The notes: a model not told the origin generated them from the letters alone. A stretch of DNA of 64,000 nt from Saliterribacillus persicus (GCF_003337485.1 NZ_QPJJ01000003.1:285450-349449), one strand, 5' to 3'. Shown: positions 46,098 through 56,306, counted from the stretch's first letter. Made by a program: numbers and translations.

Positions 46098-46467
46098 ATC
46101 ATTGCTTACTTGATCGCTCATTATTTGTTACCCCTTCCCGCCCTAATCCGTGGAGCATTCTTTGAAAATCAAGATAATATTCCGTGCGGTTATTTTTCTC
46201 GATTTATATACATGCTGTAAATTGATGTGTTTGTGTCACAACTATATACTTAATGAGAACTTTCATTTCTATTTAAAGATTAGATAAGAAAAAAATAACG
46301 GGCGATAATTTAACTCACTCACTTAGTGAAGAGTAAAGATGCGCCTCTTTTTTATAACTACCTTCTTTGAAAAATCTCTATTTAACTTCATTTTCTATTT
46401 TATATATAAGAAAAACTGCTCTAAGTCTAGCTTTCACAAGATTATTTAAGTTAAGGATGTGAAGTAT

Positions 46468-47094
46468 TTGAATTATGTAGCTATTGATTTCGAAACTGCA
46501 AATCAAAGTCGATATAGTCCTTGTGCAGTGGGACTTGTTGTTTTTAATAAAGAAAAAATCCTTGAAGAATATTACACATTAATAAACCCAAACATGGAGT
46601 TTGATCCATATAACACAATGATTCATGGTATTACAGAAGAGGATGTAACGGATGCTCCCACTTTTGATGAGATTTGGGGTGAATTATATAGTTATTTAAA
46701 TAATCATGTAAGTATTGCTCATAATGCTAGTTTTGATATGAGCGTATTGAGGCATACTTTAGATCATTTTGAAATCACACACCCAAAAATAGAGTACTTA
46801 TGCACTTGTATTATTTCCAAAATTGTATGGCCAGGATTAATTAATTATAAATTGAACACAATCGCCGAATTAAAAAACATAACATTTAACCATCATAATG
46901 CCATAGAGGATGCTAGAGCAGCAGCTAAGCTTTTTCAACAAGCACTGATTGATAGTGATGTGGAAATAGCAGACGAGCTAATACAAAAGCATAGATTAAT
47001 TCCTGGTAAAATATTTGATGGTGGTTACGTTGCTGCGAAATCTCCGAGGAAAGCTCGAAGTAAATCCAGAAAAATAAATCAACTAAATTACTAA
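46468..47094 (+). CDS. DnaQ-like 3'-5' exonuclease
   Basis: A 208-residue DEDDh exonuclease: Asp7 and Glu9 (AIDFETA), Asp in AHNASFDMSVL, and His/Asp in HHNAIEDARA. The C-terminal 45 residues are an Arg/Lys-rich tail (SPRKARSKSRK). TTG at 46468 is chosen for AAGGATGTGA before it. Similar proteins trim DNA ends in repair or act as stand-alone proofreaders. Confidence 0.88.
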   Translation: MNYVAIDFETANQSRYSPCAVGLVVFNKEKILEEYYTLINPNMEFDPYNTMIHGITEEDVTDAPTFDEIWGELYSYLNNHVSIAHNASFDMSVLRHTLDHFEITHPKIEYLCTCIISKIVWPGLINYKLNTIAELKNITFNHHNAIEDARAAAKLFQQALIDSDVEIADELIQKHRLIPGKIFDGGYVAAKSPRKARSKSRKINQLNY

Positions 47095-47291
47095 AGTGAG
47101 CTTTTTATTATAATCTATTAATTTTTTCTTAAATGAAGATTTCAGATTATCAAGATTGAATGATACTGACCAACATCTAGAAATAATACCAACACAAGAA
47201 TTTCTGGATTTTGTGAGATAGTGAATCATTAACTTGTTATAAGAATAGGGTAACTCTTATTTTTAAATATTAAATCTTGGAGGTATTATTA

Positions 47292-47669
47292 ATGGGATTA
47301 TTTGATGGATTAATGGGAAATGCTTCAAATGTAGACAAGAAAGACATCATGAGGGATTATGAGCAATTGTTTGTAAACGGAGAAGAAGTAAATGTAGCTT
47401 TTAAAGTAATAAGAGATTTGTTTATTTTTACAGATAAGCGATTGATCCTAGTGGACAAACAAGGACTCATAGGAAAGAAAACATCCTATCATTCCATTAT
47501 GTATAAAAGCATTTCACATTTCAGTGTGGAGACTGCAGGCACGTTTGATATGGATTCCGAATTAAAGATCTGGATTTCTGGTAATCTTGAACCCTTGGTT
47601 TCAAAAAACTTTAAAAAAGATAGCAACATATTCGAAATTCAGAAAGTTTTGGCATCAGTGTGTGGATAA
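47292..47669 (+). CDS. Bacterial PH-domain protein
   Basis: A 125-residue bPH_1-type protein resembling B. subtilis YvbH: the N-terminus MGLFDGLMGNAS, then IRDLFIFTDKRLILVDKQG and KTSYHSIMYKSISHFSVETAGTFD are typical. The role is unknown. GGAGGTATTATTA lies before the ATG. A damaged second copy lies 3.4 kb downstream. Confidence 0.85.
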   Translation: MGLFDGLMGNASNVDKKDIMRDYEQLFVNGEEVNVAFKVIRDLFIFTDKRLILVDKQGLIGKKTSYHSIMYKSISHFSVETAGTFDMDSELKIWISGNLEPLVSKNFKKDSNIFEIQKVLASVCG

Positions 47670-47789
47670 AGTTTTATATTTAAGCGGACGCCCATTTGTA
47701 CTTGAATCTTGAAATGGTGAGTATTATGAAACTTTACAACGTGATAACATGGAGTAATAAAATACTATATTAAAAGCGAGGGGAAAAGT

Positions 47790-48566
47790 ATGGGAATTAT
47801 AGAAAAAATGCGGCTTGATGGGAAAAAGATATTTGTAACTGGCGGTGCTCGCGGTATTGGAAAAAGTGTTTCCATTGCATTTGCTGAAGCAGGAGCTGAC
47901 TTGGCAATTGTAGATTTAGATATCGAAGAAGCTCAAAAAACAGCGGATGAAATCGCTAAAAATAATAATGTAAAAGCGATTGCGATTAAAGCAGATGTTA
48001 CCGACCCAGGAGAAGTGGAAAGTATGATGGATCAATTTTTGAACACATTTGGTCGATTAGATGCAGCTTTTTGTAATGCTGGAATTTGTATAAATGCGCC
48101 AGCTGAAGAAATGACTTTTGAACAATGGAAGAAAGTGTTAGATATTAATCTTTCAGGTGTTTTTCTAACAGCTCAAGCAGCCGGAAAAGTAATGCTGAAG
48201 CAAGGTTATGGTTCCATTATTAACACGGCCTCTATGTCAGCACATATCGTTAATCATCCCCAACCACAATGCTCTTACAATGCATCCAAGGCTGGTGTGA
48301 TTCAATTAACAAAATCTCTTGCGGTCGAATGGGCAACTAGAAATGTGCGGGTGAACTCAATCAGTCCTGGATACATGGGGACTGAATTAACATTAAATTC
48401 TCCTGAACTCAAGCCTTTAATTGAGCAGTGGAGTGAAATGACGCCAACAAAACGAATAGGAAAACCAGAGGAATTGCAATCCATTTGTGTATATCTGGCT
48501 GGCGATACAAGCAGTTTTACTACTGGTTCCGATTTCGTTATAGACGGTGGCTTCACAAGTATTTAA
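47790..48566 (+). CDS. Classical short-chain dehydrogenase (sugar-alcohol type)
   Basis: A 258-residue SDR with TGGARGIG, CNAGICI, NTASMSA (catalytic Ser) and YNASK. It resembles sorbitol/mannitol or gluconate dehydrogenases; the Asp after strand 2 (AIVDLDIEE) favours NAD. AGGGGAAAAGT precedes the ATG. It converges on the exporter gene and shares a terminator. Confidence 0.88.
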   Translation: MGIIEKMRLDGKKIFVTGGARGIGKSVSIAFAEAGADLAIVDLDIEEAQKTADEIAKNNNVKAIAIKADVTDPGEVESMMDQFLNTFGRLDAAFCNAGICINAPAEEMTFEQWKKVLDINLSGVFLTAQAAGKVMLKQGYGSIINTASMSAHIVNHPQPQCSYNASKAGVIQLTKSLAVEWATRNVRVNSISPGYMGTELTLNSPELKPLIEQWSEMTPTKRIGKPEELQSICVYLAGDTSSFTTGSDFVIDGGFTSI

Positions 48567-48646
48567 GAGGAATACGCTTATCTTTCTTCTTTTAGCGAGT
48601 GTCATTGATTCCCTTACGTCTTGATTAATCAAAATTTACGCAAAAC

Positions 48647-48690
48647 AAACACCTTTCTAATTCTTATTTAATTCAATTAGAAAGGTGTTT
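48647..48690. terminator. Bidirectional terminator
   Basis: AAACACCTTTCTAATT and AATTAGAAAGGTGTTT form a perfect 16-bp stem between converging genes. Confidence 0.85.
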
Positions 48691-48720
48691 TCTTTCATAG
48701 ATTCATATATTTAAAAGCTA

Positions 48721-49935
48721 TTAATTATTACTATCATTTACTTGCAAAGGAGCTTTTCTAGCTAATAGATAATAAGATAAAAATGCCAAAAAGCTTGCTG
48801 AGAAGATAATAATCCCCATTGGAATGGCTGTATGTTCACCTGCTATTCCTACAAGGGGTGCCGTAAATGAACCAAGTAAAAATGGTAGTACACCTAATAA
48901 TGCAGACGCACTTCCAGCAATATGGCCCTTTGTTTCCATAGCTAAAGAAAAAGCGGAAGTTGCAATAATACTGATGGAAGTAACTAAAAAGAAAATTGGG
49001 ATGGCAACGGCAATTAATGGTGCGTCTAACAACAACGCTATTAGCAATACAATCGCCGAAGAATTAGAAAGTAGTAAACCAATCTTCAGAAACGTTTTTT
49101 CAGAAATAGCCCCCGAAAATCGACCAACAATCTGAGTCCCCATCATTAAGCCGAAACCATTTACTCCAAATAATAAGCTAAATATTTGTGGTGACACACC
49201 ATAAATATTTTGATAAACAAAAGAAATACCCGATACATAAGCAAAAATTCCGGCAATAGTAAAACCTTGTGTGAAGGCATAACCCGAAAACTCCCGGTCC
49301 TTTAATAAAGATGCAAAGTTACTAACAATTTGTTTAAAGTTGCTTGGTATACGTTTTTCAGTTGGTAATGTTTCCTCAAGCTTAAACGATACGACGACAG
49401 CTAGAATAAGACCAATGCATGCCAAAACAATGAAAATCACTTGCCAGTTGGCAAAGGTGAGAATTCCAGCGCCTATAACTGGTGCAATAATTGGACCAAG
49501 ATTTCCTACCAGCATTAATAATGCAAAAAATTTAGTTAGTTCCCTCCCACTATAAAGATCACGGACAATCGCCCTTGATATAACAAGACCTCCAGCTGCA
49601 GAAAAACCTTGTATGAAACGAGCAATAATTAACACATAAATGTTAGGAGCAAAAGCACATATTATAGAAGATAATAAGTATAGAAACAGAAAACTAATTA
49701 AGGGCTTGCGCCGACCTTGCACATCACTCATCGGTCCAATAACCAATTGTCCCAACCCTAATCCTAACAAGCAAGTGGTTAAACTAATTTGTACTAAAGA
49801 AGCATTCGTATGAAATTCGTCTACAATCGTTGGAAATGAAGGCAAATATGTATCAATAGTAAAAGGGCCTAAAAGTGCTAGTGATCCCAATAATAAAGCA
49901 ACCTGTAAACGTTTAGTCTTGGATAGTGTATTCAA
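48721..49935 (-). CDS. Bcr/CflA family MFS drug exporter
   Basis: A 404-residue, 12-helix proton antiporter of the Bcr/CflA group, with the opening TIDTYLPSFPTIVDEF, motif A (GPMSDVQGRRKP) and motif C-like glycines in the middle. Members export bicyclomycin, chloramphenicol or sulfonamides, or other small compounds. TTG at 49935 is preferred because AAAGGTGA lies 8-9 bases before it; a GTG four codons upstream overlaps that site. The 49936-50360 interval has no other gene. Confidence 0.88.
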   Translation of the reverse strand: MNTLSKTKRLQVALLLGSLALLGPFTIDTYLPSFPTIVDEFHTNASLVQISLTTCLLGLGLGQLVIGPMSDVQGRRKPLISFLFLYLLSSIICAFAPNIYVLIIARFIQGFSAAGGLVISRAIVRDLYSGRELTKFFALLMLVGNLGPIIAPVIGAGILTFANWQVIFIVLACIGLILAVVVSFKLEETLPTEKRIPSNFKQIVSNFASLLKDREFSGYAFTQGFTIAGIFAYVSGISFVYQNIYGVSPQIFSLLFGVNGFGLMMGTQIVGRFSGAISEKTFLKIGLLLSNSSAIVLLIALLLDAPLIAVAIPIFFLVTSISIIATSAFSLAMETKGHIAGSASALLGVLPFLLGSFTAPLVGIAGEHTAIPMGIIIFSASFLAFLSYYLLARKAPLQVNDSNN

Positions 49936-50360
49936 AATTCCTGTCACCTTTCTAGTATAGTCTTGTTGGTTATTTGCTAAAAATCAAAAAAATGTGATTG
50001 CATAATTGGTAGCTGATTTTCATGCCACTATTACAGGCGTAAAATACATCACACCTCACATCACTTGAGTTAAAAGTATTATTTATATCGCTTTCAATAG
50101 TGTATTACTTTAACGAAATTATTTCACTTATTATGCTTCTTTATTCTTCCTTCTAAAAAAGCTTGTTTTAAGGCAAAGTTTGATTCCGTTATAACAGTTG
50201 TAAAAAAGTATTCTTATTTGCATTGTAAGGTCAACAATCCAAAAATTTTTCACCAAAAAAATTATAAGATTTCGTATAAATTAGCACGAATTAGAAAAAC
50301 TAAAAAAGCTCGATTATGTATTTCAAATAGACCAAACAAACCCTATGGAGGATGAATAAT

Positions 50361-50513
50361 ATGAGCAAAAATCGAAAAGGACCGAAACAACAGAAACAAC
50401 CTAATTTACCGAAAAGCGAGAAACAACCTTATGGTGAACCATTAGCAGGATCACATAAAGTAAAAAATAAAAACCATAGCCGACAAAAAAATAATGCGTC
50501 ACATGACATGTAA
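50361..50513 (+). CDS. sspP: Small acid-soluble spore protein P
   Basis: A 50-residue peptide rich in Lys, Asn and Gln, matching B. subtilis SspP in its second half ([17 protein letters not shown] and the end SHDM). Minor SASPs are made in the forespore, normally under sigma-G. GGAGGATGAATAAT precedes the ATG. No reliable sigma-G promoter could be read. Confidence 0.88.
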   Translation: MSKNRKGPKQQKQPNLPKSEKQPYGEPLAGSHKVKNKNHSRQKNNASHDM

Positions 50514-50724
50514 AAATCCGAGTTACTGGTGTTAGAAACCCTTCAGTAGCCTGAACCGTTTGCGAAATTTAACGCCGCTTTAAATCATCTTACTGCATTT
50601 GAAGTAGGATTTGCTAGAGATTAATTGTTCAAACATTACAGTTTATTTAAAAAAGTATAGTAGGTGTTTTAGGGGCACACTATTATACTTTTTATAGGTT
50701 AAATGGAAGTCTTATATTATACAA

Positions 50725-51089
50725 ATGAAATTATTTGATGGATTGATGAGAAATGCTTCAAATGTAGAAAAGAAAGAGATCATGCAGGATTATGATAAAC
50801 TGTTTGTAAACACAGAAGAAGCAAATGTAGCTCTTAAAGTAATTAGGGGCTAATGATAAACGATTCATCTTATTACGCATACAAGTACTAATGGGAAAGA
50901 AAAAGCATATCATTCTATCATGTATAAAAGCATTTCACATTTAAGCATGGCGACTGCTGGCACTTTCGATATGGCTCCCGAGCTAAAGGCCTGGATTTCA
51001 GGTAATCTTCAACCTCTAATTTCAAAAAAATTAAAAAAGATAGCAACATACTCGAAATTCACAAAGTTTTAGCAGCCGTTAGTGGCTAA
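50725..51089 (+). pseudogene. Damaged second copy of the PH-domain gene
   Basis: Starts MKLFDGLMRNASNVEKKEI, close to the intact gene at 47292, reads to codon 42 and then stops because about 15 bases are missing and the frame shifts (GGCTAATGATAAACG). The rest is recognisable in another frame to the end (KSISHLSMATAGTFDM). It is followed by a good terminator. A local duplication that has decayed. Confidence 0.85.
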
Positions 51090-51102
51090 AATAACTTATG
51101 GT

Positions 51103-51131
51103 AAAGCGCAAATTTTCTTTGCGCTTTTTTT
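51103..51131 (+). terminator. Intrinsic terminator
   Basis: AAAGCGCAAA and TTTGCGCTTT followed by Ts, just after the damaged PH-domain gene. From here to 51435 no gene is seen. Confidence 0.8.
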
Positions 51132-51435
51132 GAACGTGATAGTCTAAAAAAACCTCTCCCACTTTGTGGCAAATTGTCTAAAAGAATTGTATAATACCTG
51201 TCACATCTTTTCCCTAATAGTCTTTCTTAATATTTTAATGTTGAGATATTTTCAAAACTCCTTATAAATGAAACTTAACTGTTATCTTAGACTTGGGATT
51301 TTGAGGCCTATTTATTATTATTATCAAATTTATATTAAAGACTTAATAGTTACAAAAACATATGTTCCTTATTTAATTTAACTGTTATAATTATCGAGCA
51401 ACAAAATATGTAACTATTTAAAAAAGGAGATAAAA

Positions 51436-51921
51436 ATGACAGGAAAAACACATTTAATCGGTGGAATTGCTGCTACAACAGTAATCACTAGTTTTACTAA
51501 CTATGACCCTGTTATCTTTATTGCATCAGGTGCAGTGGGTGGACTAATTCCTGACATTTGCCATGGAGGAAGTAAAATAGGACGTAAATTCCCACTATTA
51601 TCTAACATAGTCAACATGATTTTTGGCCACCGAACCATTACGCACAGTTTATTATTTTTAATAGGAATAGGCGTGGTTTTATCAATGTTTACGAGCAACT
51701 CCACTCTTATTGCAGGTCTTATCATTGGAATCGCCAGCCATTTATTACTTGATGCTACTACTAAAAGGGGAATCAAACTACTATATCCAGTTAATTTCAC
51801 TGTTCGGTTTCCCATCACTATAAAAACAGGTGGAACTCTGGAAAATATTGTTTTATTACTACTGACATTGGTAACGATATATTATGGAAAAGATATTGTG
51901 ATCCCTTTTCTTACTTTCTAA
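51436..51921 (+). CDS. YdjM-like membrane-bound metal-dependent hydrolase
   Basis: A 161-residue membrane protein of the YdjM/YfhO-like family. Conserved acidic and His residues are visible: GKTH at the start, GGLIPDICH, HRTITHS and SHLLLDATTKRG; they are thought to bind metal within the membrane. Four hydrophobic helices. AAAGGAGATAAAA precedes the ATG. In B. subtilis YdjM relatives are wall- or envelope-stress linked, but the role here is unknown. Confidence 0.85.
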   Translation: MTGKTHLIGGIAATTVITSFTNYDPVIFIASGAVGGLIPDICHGGSKIGRKFPLLSNIVNMIFGHRTITHSLLFLIGIGVVLSMFTSNSTLIAGLIIGIASHLLLDATTKRGIKLLYPVNFTVRFPITIKTGGTLENIVLLLLTLVTIYYGKDIVIPFLTF

Positions 51922-52160
51922 CATTTATTGTTTAGGTATAAGCATTTCACCAGTCCATAAATTGAGGAAAACATTACGATAATCAAATCATTGGAACAAC
52001 TCCTAGTTCTATCCTAAACATATCTAAGGCAATCAAGTTTATGCAACACCAACTGAAATCAAGTTAATGAACTTTTAAGACTTTATTCGAATTAATGTTG
52101 ACATACTAAACGGTATGTATATAAAATGAATCTATTATAAGAAGAAAGGGAGTGAAAATA

Positions 52161-52526
52161 ATGACAGAAAACAAAGAGAAACAAGATATCGAGGAAACAG
52201 GAAAAACCTCATCCGGAATGACGGAAAATTTAGCAGGAGCATTAACATATGTTTTAGGCTTTATCACGGGTATTATATTTTTATTCATTGAAAAAGATAA
52301 TAAATTTATACGATACCACGCTTTTCAATCCATCATCTTTTGGGGTGGCTTCGTTATTGTAAACTTCATCTTAGGACTAATTCCTTTTTTGGGATGGATA
52401 TTAAACGGTTTGATGGTGCCAATCGGTCTTGCTATTTGGATCTATTGTATGTACCAAGCATATCAGGGGAAAGAATTTGAGATTCCGTATGTTGGTAAAA
52501 TTGCAAGAGAACAAATCGCAAGATAA
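52161..52526 (+). CDS. DUF4870 family membrane protein
   Basis: A 121-residue protein with an acidic cytoplasmic head (about 1-18) and three hydrophobic helices. ENLAGALTYVLGFITGIIFL, DNKFIRYHAFQSI and WIYCMYQAYQGKEFEIP are the DUF4870/UPF0132 signature. Start at 52161 fits AAAGGGAGTG. Function unknown. Confidence 0.85.
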   Translation: MTENKEKQDIEETGKTSSGMTENLAGALTYVLGFITGIIFLFIEKDNKFIRYHAFQSIIFWGGFVIVNFILGLIPFLGWILNGLMVPIGLAIWIYCMYQAYQGKEFEIPYVGKIAREQIAR

Positions 52527-53080
52527 AACGAAACTTCAATCAGTGTTGGTTAACTCTCACTGATTATTAACAAAACCTATCAAGAATTTTCCATCCGTAT
52601 AGCCTCCATAGCGTAGTCTCCACATTATTCGAAATTTGAATTATAGATTTTACGGATGGTTAGCATCATGATTTTCAGCTGCTAACCTTCAGGAAGGAAG
52701 TTCTACTGATTCTTCACTCTACAACAAAATTCAACGATTATTCCTCTGGTTAAAGCAAACCTTCTTCTACTAAAATATTTAGCTTTTGTTTAATCTAACG
52801 CAATACTCTCCTCTATATATTTATTTTGAACCATTACCATCTCTTGCTTTGTATTTTTATAAGCTTTTTTACTAAAATGATATTTTATTCCTTTTCATGA
52901 ACATGCTATTTTATTTATAAATCTCAAATTTCTATAGCTTTTCACACAATAAAAACCACCAAATAGTTTTTATTTTTAACGTAAAAACCATTTGGTGGCT
53001 ATAACTAAGGAATAAGCTCTTATTCCTACTGAGGAAAATTTATCATCATGAACATCTTGCTTGTCTTTTTACTGTACAGC
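52527..53080. other. Intergenic stretch with hairpins and a possible gene relic
   Basis: A GGTTAGC/GCTAACC hairpin lies at 52658-52687. On the minus strand, roughly 52740-52860, the frame KAYKNTKQEMVMVQNKYIEE then hits a stop and shifts, which looks like a decayed coding sequence of unknown origin. A dispersed palindrome (copy B) ends the interval. Confidence 0.35.
52956..52998. repeat. Dispersed palindrome, copy B, likely terminator of the exporter
   Basis: CCACCAAAT and ATTTGGTGG with a long AT loop; similar to copy A at 42266 including flank. It lies 80 bases beyond the ABC exporter stop. Confidence 0.6.
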
Positions 53081-54808
53081 TTAAGCCAGTTGCTGTTCAG
53101 CAAAGGATCGATACAAGGCATGATTATTCAAGAGTTCGTGGTGTGTTCCTTTACCTGTAATTTCACCTTTTTCAATAAAAATAATCTGATCAGCATGGAC
53201 GATGGTTGCCAGACGATGGGCAATGACAAAGGTAGTTCTTCCTTTCATTAATCGATGCAGTGCTTTTTGTACAACTTGCTCGGATTGGCTATCTAAGCTC
53301 GCAGTTGCCTCATCCAATAATAAAAGCTTTGGATTACGCAGAAAAGCACGAGCAATATTGATACGCTGGCGTTGTCCGCCTGATAGCTTTGTACCTCTTT
53401 CTCCTACCTCGGTATCTAGTCCTTTTGGAAGCTCTTGAATAAATTGATCCGCATATGCCATTCTTGCCACATTCCAAAGCTGCTCATCTGATACTTGATT
53501 AGCATTTTCCAACCCATAGGTTAGATTTTCACGTATTGTCCCAGACATCATCGAACTCTCTTGCGACACATAACCAAGCTGCGAGCGCCAAGAGTTCAGT
53601 GATAATTCTCCAATTGACTCTTCACCAATCAACACTTCACCTTTTGTTGGATTGTAATAGCGTTCCAATAAGCCAAAGACAGTTGTTTTTCCTCCACCAC
53701 TCGGTCCAGCAAAAGCAATCATGTCTCCTGAAGCTACGGAAAACGACATGTTCTTGATGATAGGATCGCCTTTTTCATAGGAGAAATCTACCTTATTAAA
53801 TGTTATTGGCAAACCATCAATTGATCTATCAAAACCTTGTTGCTTTTCTTCTATTTCTTCTTCGAGAATTTCCAAAATGCGACCTGTGGCACCTTTTGCC
53901 TTTTGAAGCTCCGTGAAAAACATGGCAAAGCTTGTGATAGGAAAGACTATTTGAAATAAGTAAAGCAGAAAGGCTACCAAGGATCCGGTTGACATCGTTC
54001 CTTCCTCTACTCGAATTCCACCATACGCAATAATCACCACAATTACCAGCATCACAATCATGTACATAAATGGAGCTATTACAGAGAATATGCGTGCTTC
54101 TTTTAAACCTGTCTTCAGCAGTGCAAGGATCCCTCTATCCCCTTTTCGTAACTCTACATCTTCTGCTGTCGATGATTTCATTAATTTAATTTCACTGACT
54201 GTTTGCTGGATTTCCCCTTGGAAAGTAGCTGTCTGATCCTGCAAAGTTCTAGAGATTATAGACATCCGTGAACCTAATGGCACCATCACTAGCACCGTTA
54301 ATGGCACTGCAATCAACATCATTAGTGTCATACGCCAATCCATAATGAATAAGATAATGACTGCACCAAAAATTGAAATAATTCCTGTTATAAATTGTGG
54401 AAAATGCTGTGATACTAGATTCTTCACAATACCAGTATCATTGATTACGCGACTTACCGATTCGCCGCTAGGCTGCTGGTCAAAGTACCTTACAGGTAAG
54501 CGAATCAACTTCGACCAGATAACCTCTCTTAAGCTAGCAACCACTTTTTGTCCTACATAGGAAAGAGCATAAGCGGAAAAACCATCAATCAACGCATGCA
54601 AAATAAATATTCCCACGATAATGGTTATAAATCCAATGCTGATAGAGGCGATAGAAAAGCCATCAACCAATTCCCTTGTCAAAAGTGGAATAGTTAAACC
54701 GACCAAGGTAGTTAATACACTACCTACTAAACCGAGAATTAAAATGAATTTCGGTATTTTTAATGAAAATATAAGCGATAAAAAAGCTTTAACTGATTGT
54801 TTTTCCAT
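53081..54808 (-). CDS. BmrA/LmrA-type multidrug ABC half-transporter
   Basis: A 575-residue protein with a six-helix ABC exporter membrane domain (about 1-320) and an ATPase domain with Walker A GPSGGGKTT, signature LSGGQRQRINIARA, Walker B LLLLDEATASLD and the His switch IAHR. It should work as a homodimer. EKQSVKAFLS opens the protein. AAAAGGAGAAGAGAGT precedes the ATG. It is 16 bp behind the MerR gene, in one operon under its control. Confidence 0.92.
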   Translation of the reverse strand: MEKQSVKAFLSLIFSLKIPKFILILGLVGSVLTTLVGLTIPLLTRELVDGFSIASISIGFITIIVGIFILHALIDGFSAYALSYVGQKVVASLREVIWSKLIRLPVRYFDQQPSGESVSRVINDTGIVKNLVSQHFPQFITGIISIFGAVIILFIMDWRMTLMMLIAVPLTVLVMVPLGSRMSIISRTLQDQTATFQGEIQQTVSEIKLMKSSTAEDVELRKGDRGILALLKTGLKEARIFSVIAPFMYMIVMLVIVVIIAYGGIRVEEGTMSTGSLVAFLLYLFQIVFPITSFAMFFTELQKAKGATGRILEILEEEIEEKQQGFDRSIDGLPITFNKVDFSYEKGDPIIKNMSFSVASGDMIAFAGPSGGGKTTVFGLLERYYNPTKGEVLIGEESIGELSLNSWRSQLGYVSQESSMMSGTIRENLTYGLENANQVSDEQLWNVARMAYADQFIQELPKGLDTEVGERGTKLSGGQRQRINIARAFLRNPKLLLLDEATASLDSQSEQVVQKALHRLMKGRTTFVIAHRLATIVHADQIIFIEKGEITGKGTHHELLNNHALYRSFAEQQLA

Positions 54809-54824
54809 GTACTCTCTTCTCCTT

Positions 54825-55613
54825 TTACTTTCTATTAAAAAATTGATCTAACACCTGATCTAGCCATTCCTCTTCTTTTTTTGTTAATGGCACATATATT
54901 AATTTATCCATCTCTTCTAAAAATTGATTAAATTTCTCTTGATTCTCTTTTTGTTCATGGTCTATTTTAAATGTTTGTGCTAACTCCTGATAGTTTTGAA
55001 AATTTAGCACTTCTAGTAAATCGTTTTGAAGTTGCTCCAGCATCCTTATTACCTCAGGATGGTCACTAGGTTTACCAGCCAATCGCTTCACTTCTTTAAA
55101 AAATTGCAGCAGTTTTTGTTCCCATTGCATTTTTTCCGACAAGGAAGCATCGAATAACCTCGACCATACTTCATTTGTCATAATGGGCTTGGAAATTTCC
55201 TTTTGCTGTTTCTCTGTTTGCATCGCTAATATTAAACTGAATAAAAAGTTGCTCTCTATTTCTTCTTCTTGATCGATCAAATGAACAGTTCGTTGAATTG
55301 TCTCCAATGCGGTATCAATTCTTTCCCTATCCTGTGTTAATTTCGTTTCTTGTAATTTCAAGATATCCATAAAATGTGAATCCAAATTATCTGATTGTAT
55401 GTATTGTTTGATCTCACTTAATCGAAAACCCAAAGATTTCATTATGGTAATTTGATGTAATCGAATTGCATCGGCTTTATGATAGATCCGATGACCTGTC
55501 ATTTTATCTCGATCTGGGTTCATAAGATCTTTTTCCTCATAATAATGCAAGGTCCGGATTGAAACACCTGTATATTTAGCAAATTCGCTAACCTTAAAGG
55601 ATTCTGGTTCCAC
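54825..55613 (-). CDS. MerR-family activator with TipA-like effector domain
   Basis: A 262-residue regulator. The winged helix-turn-helix (FKVSEFAKYTGVSIRTLHYYEEKDLM) and the coiled-coil dimer helix (LKLQETKLTQDRERID) are followed by an all-helical TipAS-like C-terminal domain that would bind a drug. GTG start with GAGGAGCAGTAACT. It self-regulates with the exporter through the 19-bp-spacer promoter upstream. Confidence 0.88.
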   Translation of the reverse strand: MEPESFKVSEFAKYTGVSIRTLHYYEEKDLMNPDRDKMTGHRIYHKADAIRLHQITIMKSLGFRLSEIKQYIQSDNLDSHFMDILKLQETKLTQDRERIDTALETIQRTVHLIDQEEEIESNFLFSLILAMQTEKQQKEISKPIMTNEVWSRLFDASLSEKMQWEQKLLQFFKEVKRLAGKPSDHPEVIRMLEQLQNDLLEVLNFQNYQELAQTFKIDHEQKENQEKFNQFLEEMDKLIYVPLTKKEEEWLDQVLDQFFNRK

Positions 55614-55645
55614 AGTTACTGCTCCTCTCTCTAATGGATAAATAT

Positions 55646-55676
55646 ATCATATCACCTCACGTAACGTTAGGCGCAA
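55646..55676 (-). promoter_or_regulatory. MerR-type promoter with 19-bp spacer and operator
   Basis: Minus-strand -35 TTGCGC and -10 TATGAT are separated by 19 bases, the hallmark of MerR-activated promoters. Between them lies the dyad CCTCACGTAACGTTAGG (55655-55671). It drives the MerR-ABC operon. Confidence 0.8.
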
Positions 55677-55997
55677 GTGTTTTGTTAATTTAAATTCGAG
55701 AATTTTGAGCAGTTGAGACAAATTGTTTTATTTCAAAAAATTAGATTTTCAACTCGCTGTTAAACTACAATCCTGTCAAATTATCTAAAACTATTCAAAT
55801 TCCTTAAAGAAACTTACTTTTTCTATGTATCAAAATACAATTATATCTAACATCATTCTTACTCGAATATGCATTCTTTCAAATATCTATCCAACTAAAT
55901 ATACAAACTGTATAAGTAAAATTTCCTCTGATAGCTACTATCCACGTAATCTATTTAACCCACCATAACACTGCAGTTAATTTAAAAGCATACAAAA

Positions 55998-56024
55998 AAC
56001 GTTCCTCGCAAAATGAGAAACGCT
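55998..56024. other. Hairpin flanking the outer attachment-site copy
   Basis: AACGTT and AACGCT arms, about 90 bases of flank similar to the sequence left of the tRNA-Leu gene (62124-62211). Apart from this and the adjacent tRNA fragment, 55677-56306 holds no gene. Confidence 0.5.
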
Positions 56025-56076
56025 GATAATTTAGTATTTGCACGATTAATTGATTTAATTATTAATTAAAAACAAA

Positions 56077-56096
56077 TACCGGTGGTCGGAGTCGAA
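56077..56096 (-). other. Third partial copy of the tRNA-Leu 3' end (attachment-site relic)
   Basis: TACCGGTGGTCGGAGTCGAA matches the last 20 bases of tRNA-Leu(CAA) with two changes, and matches the 59279 copy with one. About 90 bases upstream also resemble the tRNA-proximal flank. Marks an old outer boundary of a tRNA-integrated element. Confidence 0.7.
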
Positions 56097-56306
56097 AAAG
56101 GTTTGGGAATACTGATTTAATAGCGTTCTTCTTTGGTGTTGTGTAAGATTTGTGCAAAATGATATCAATTTTAGTTTAATCATCATAAATAAGTTTAATA
56201 GTATACTTCTTCTGGCAATTAATGTGTCGATGGAGTATTTATAAATTCCTCTGCTATAATATCACGGACCCTAGGACATGACCACAACATTGACTTGGGT
56301 AAATAG

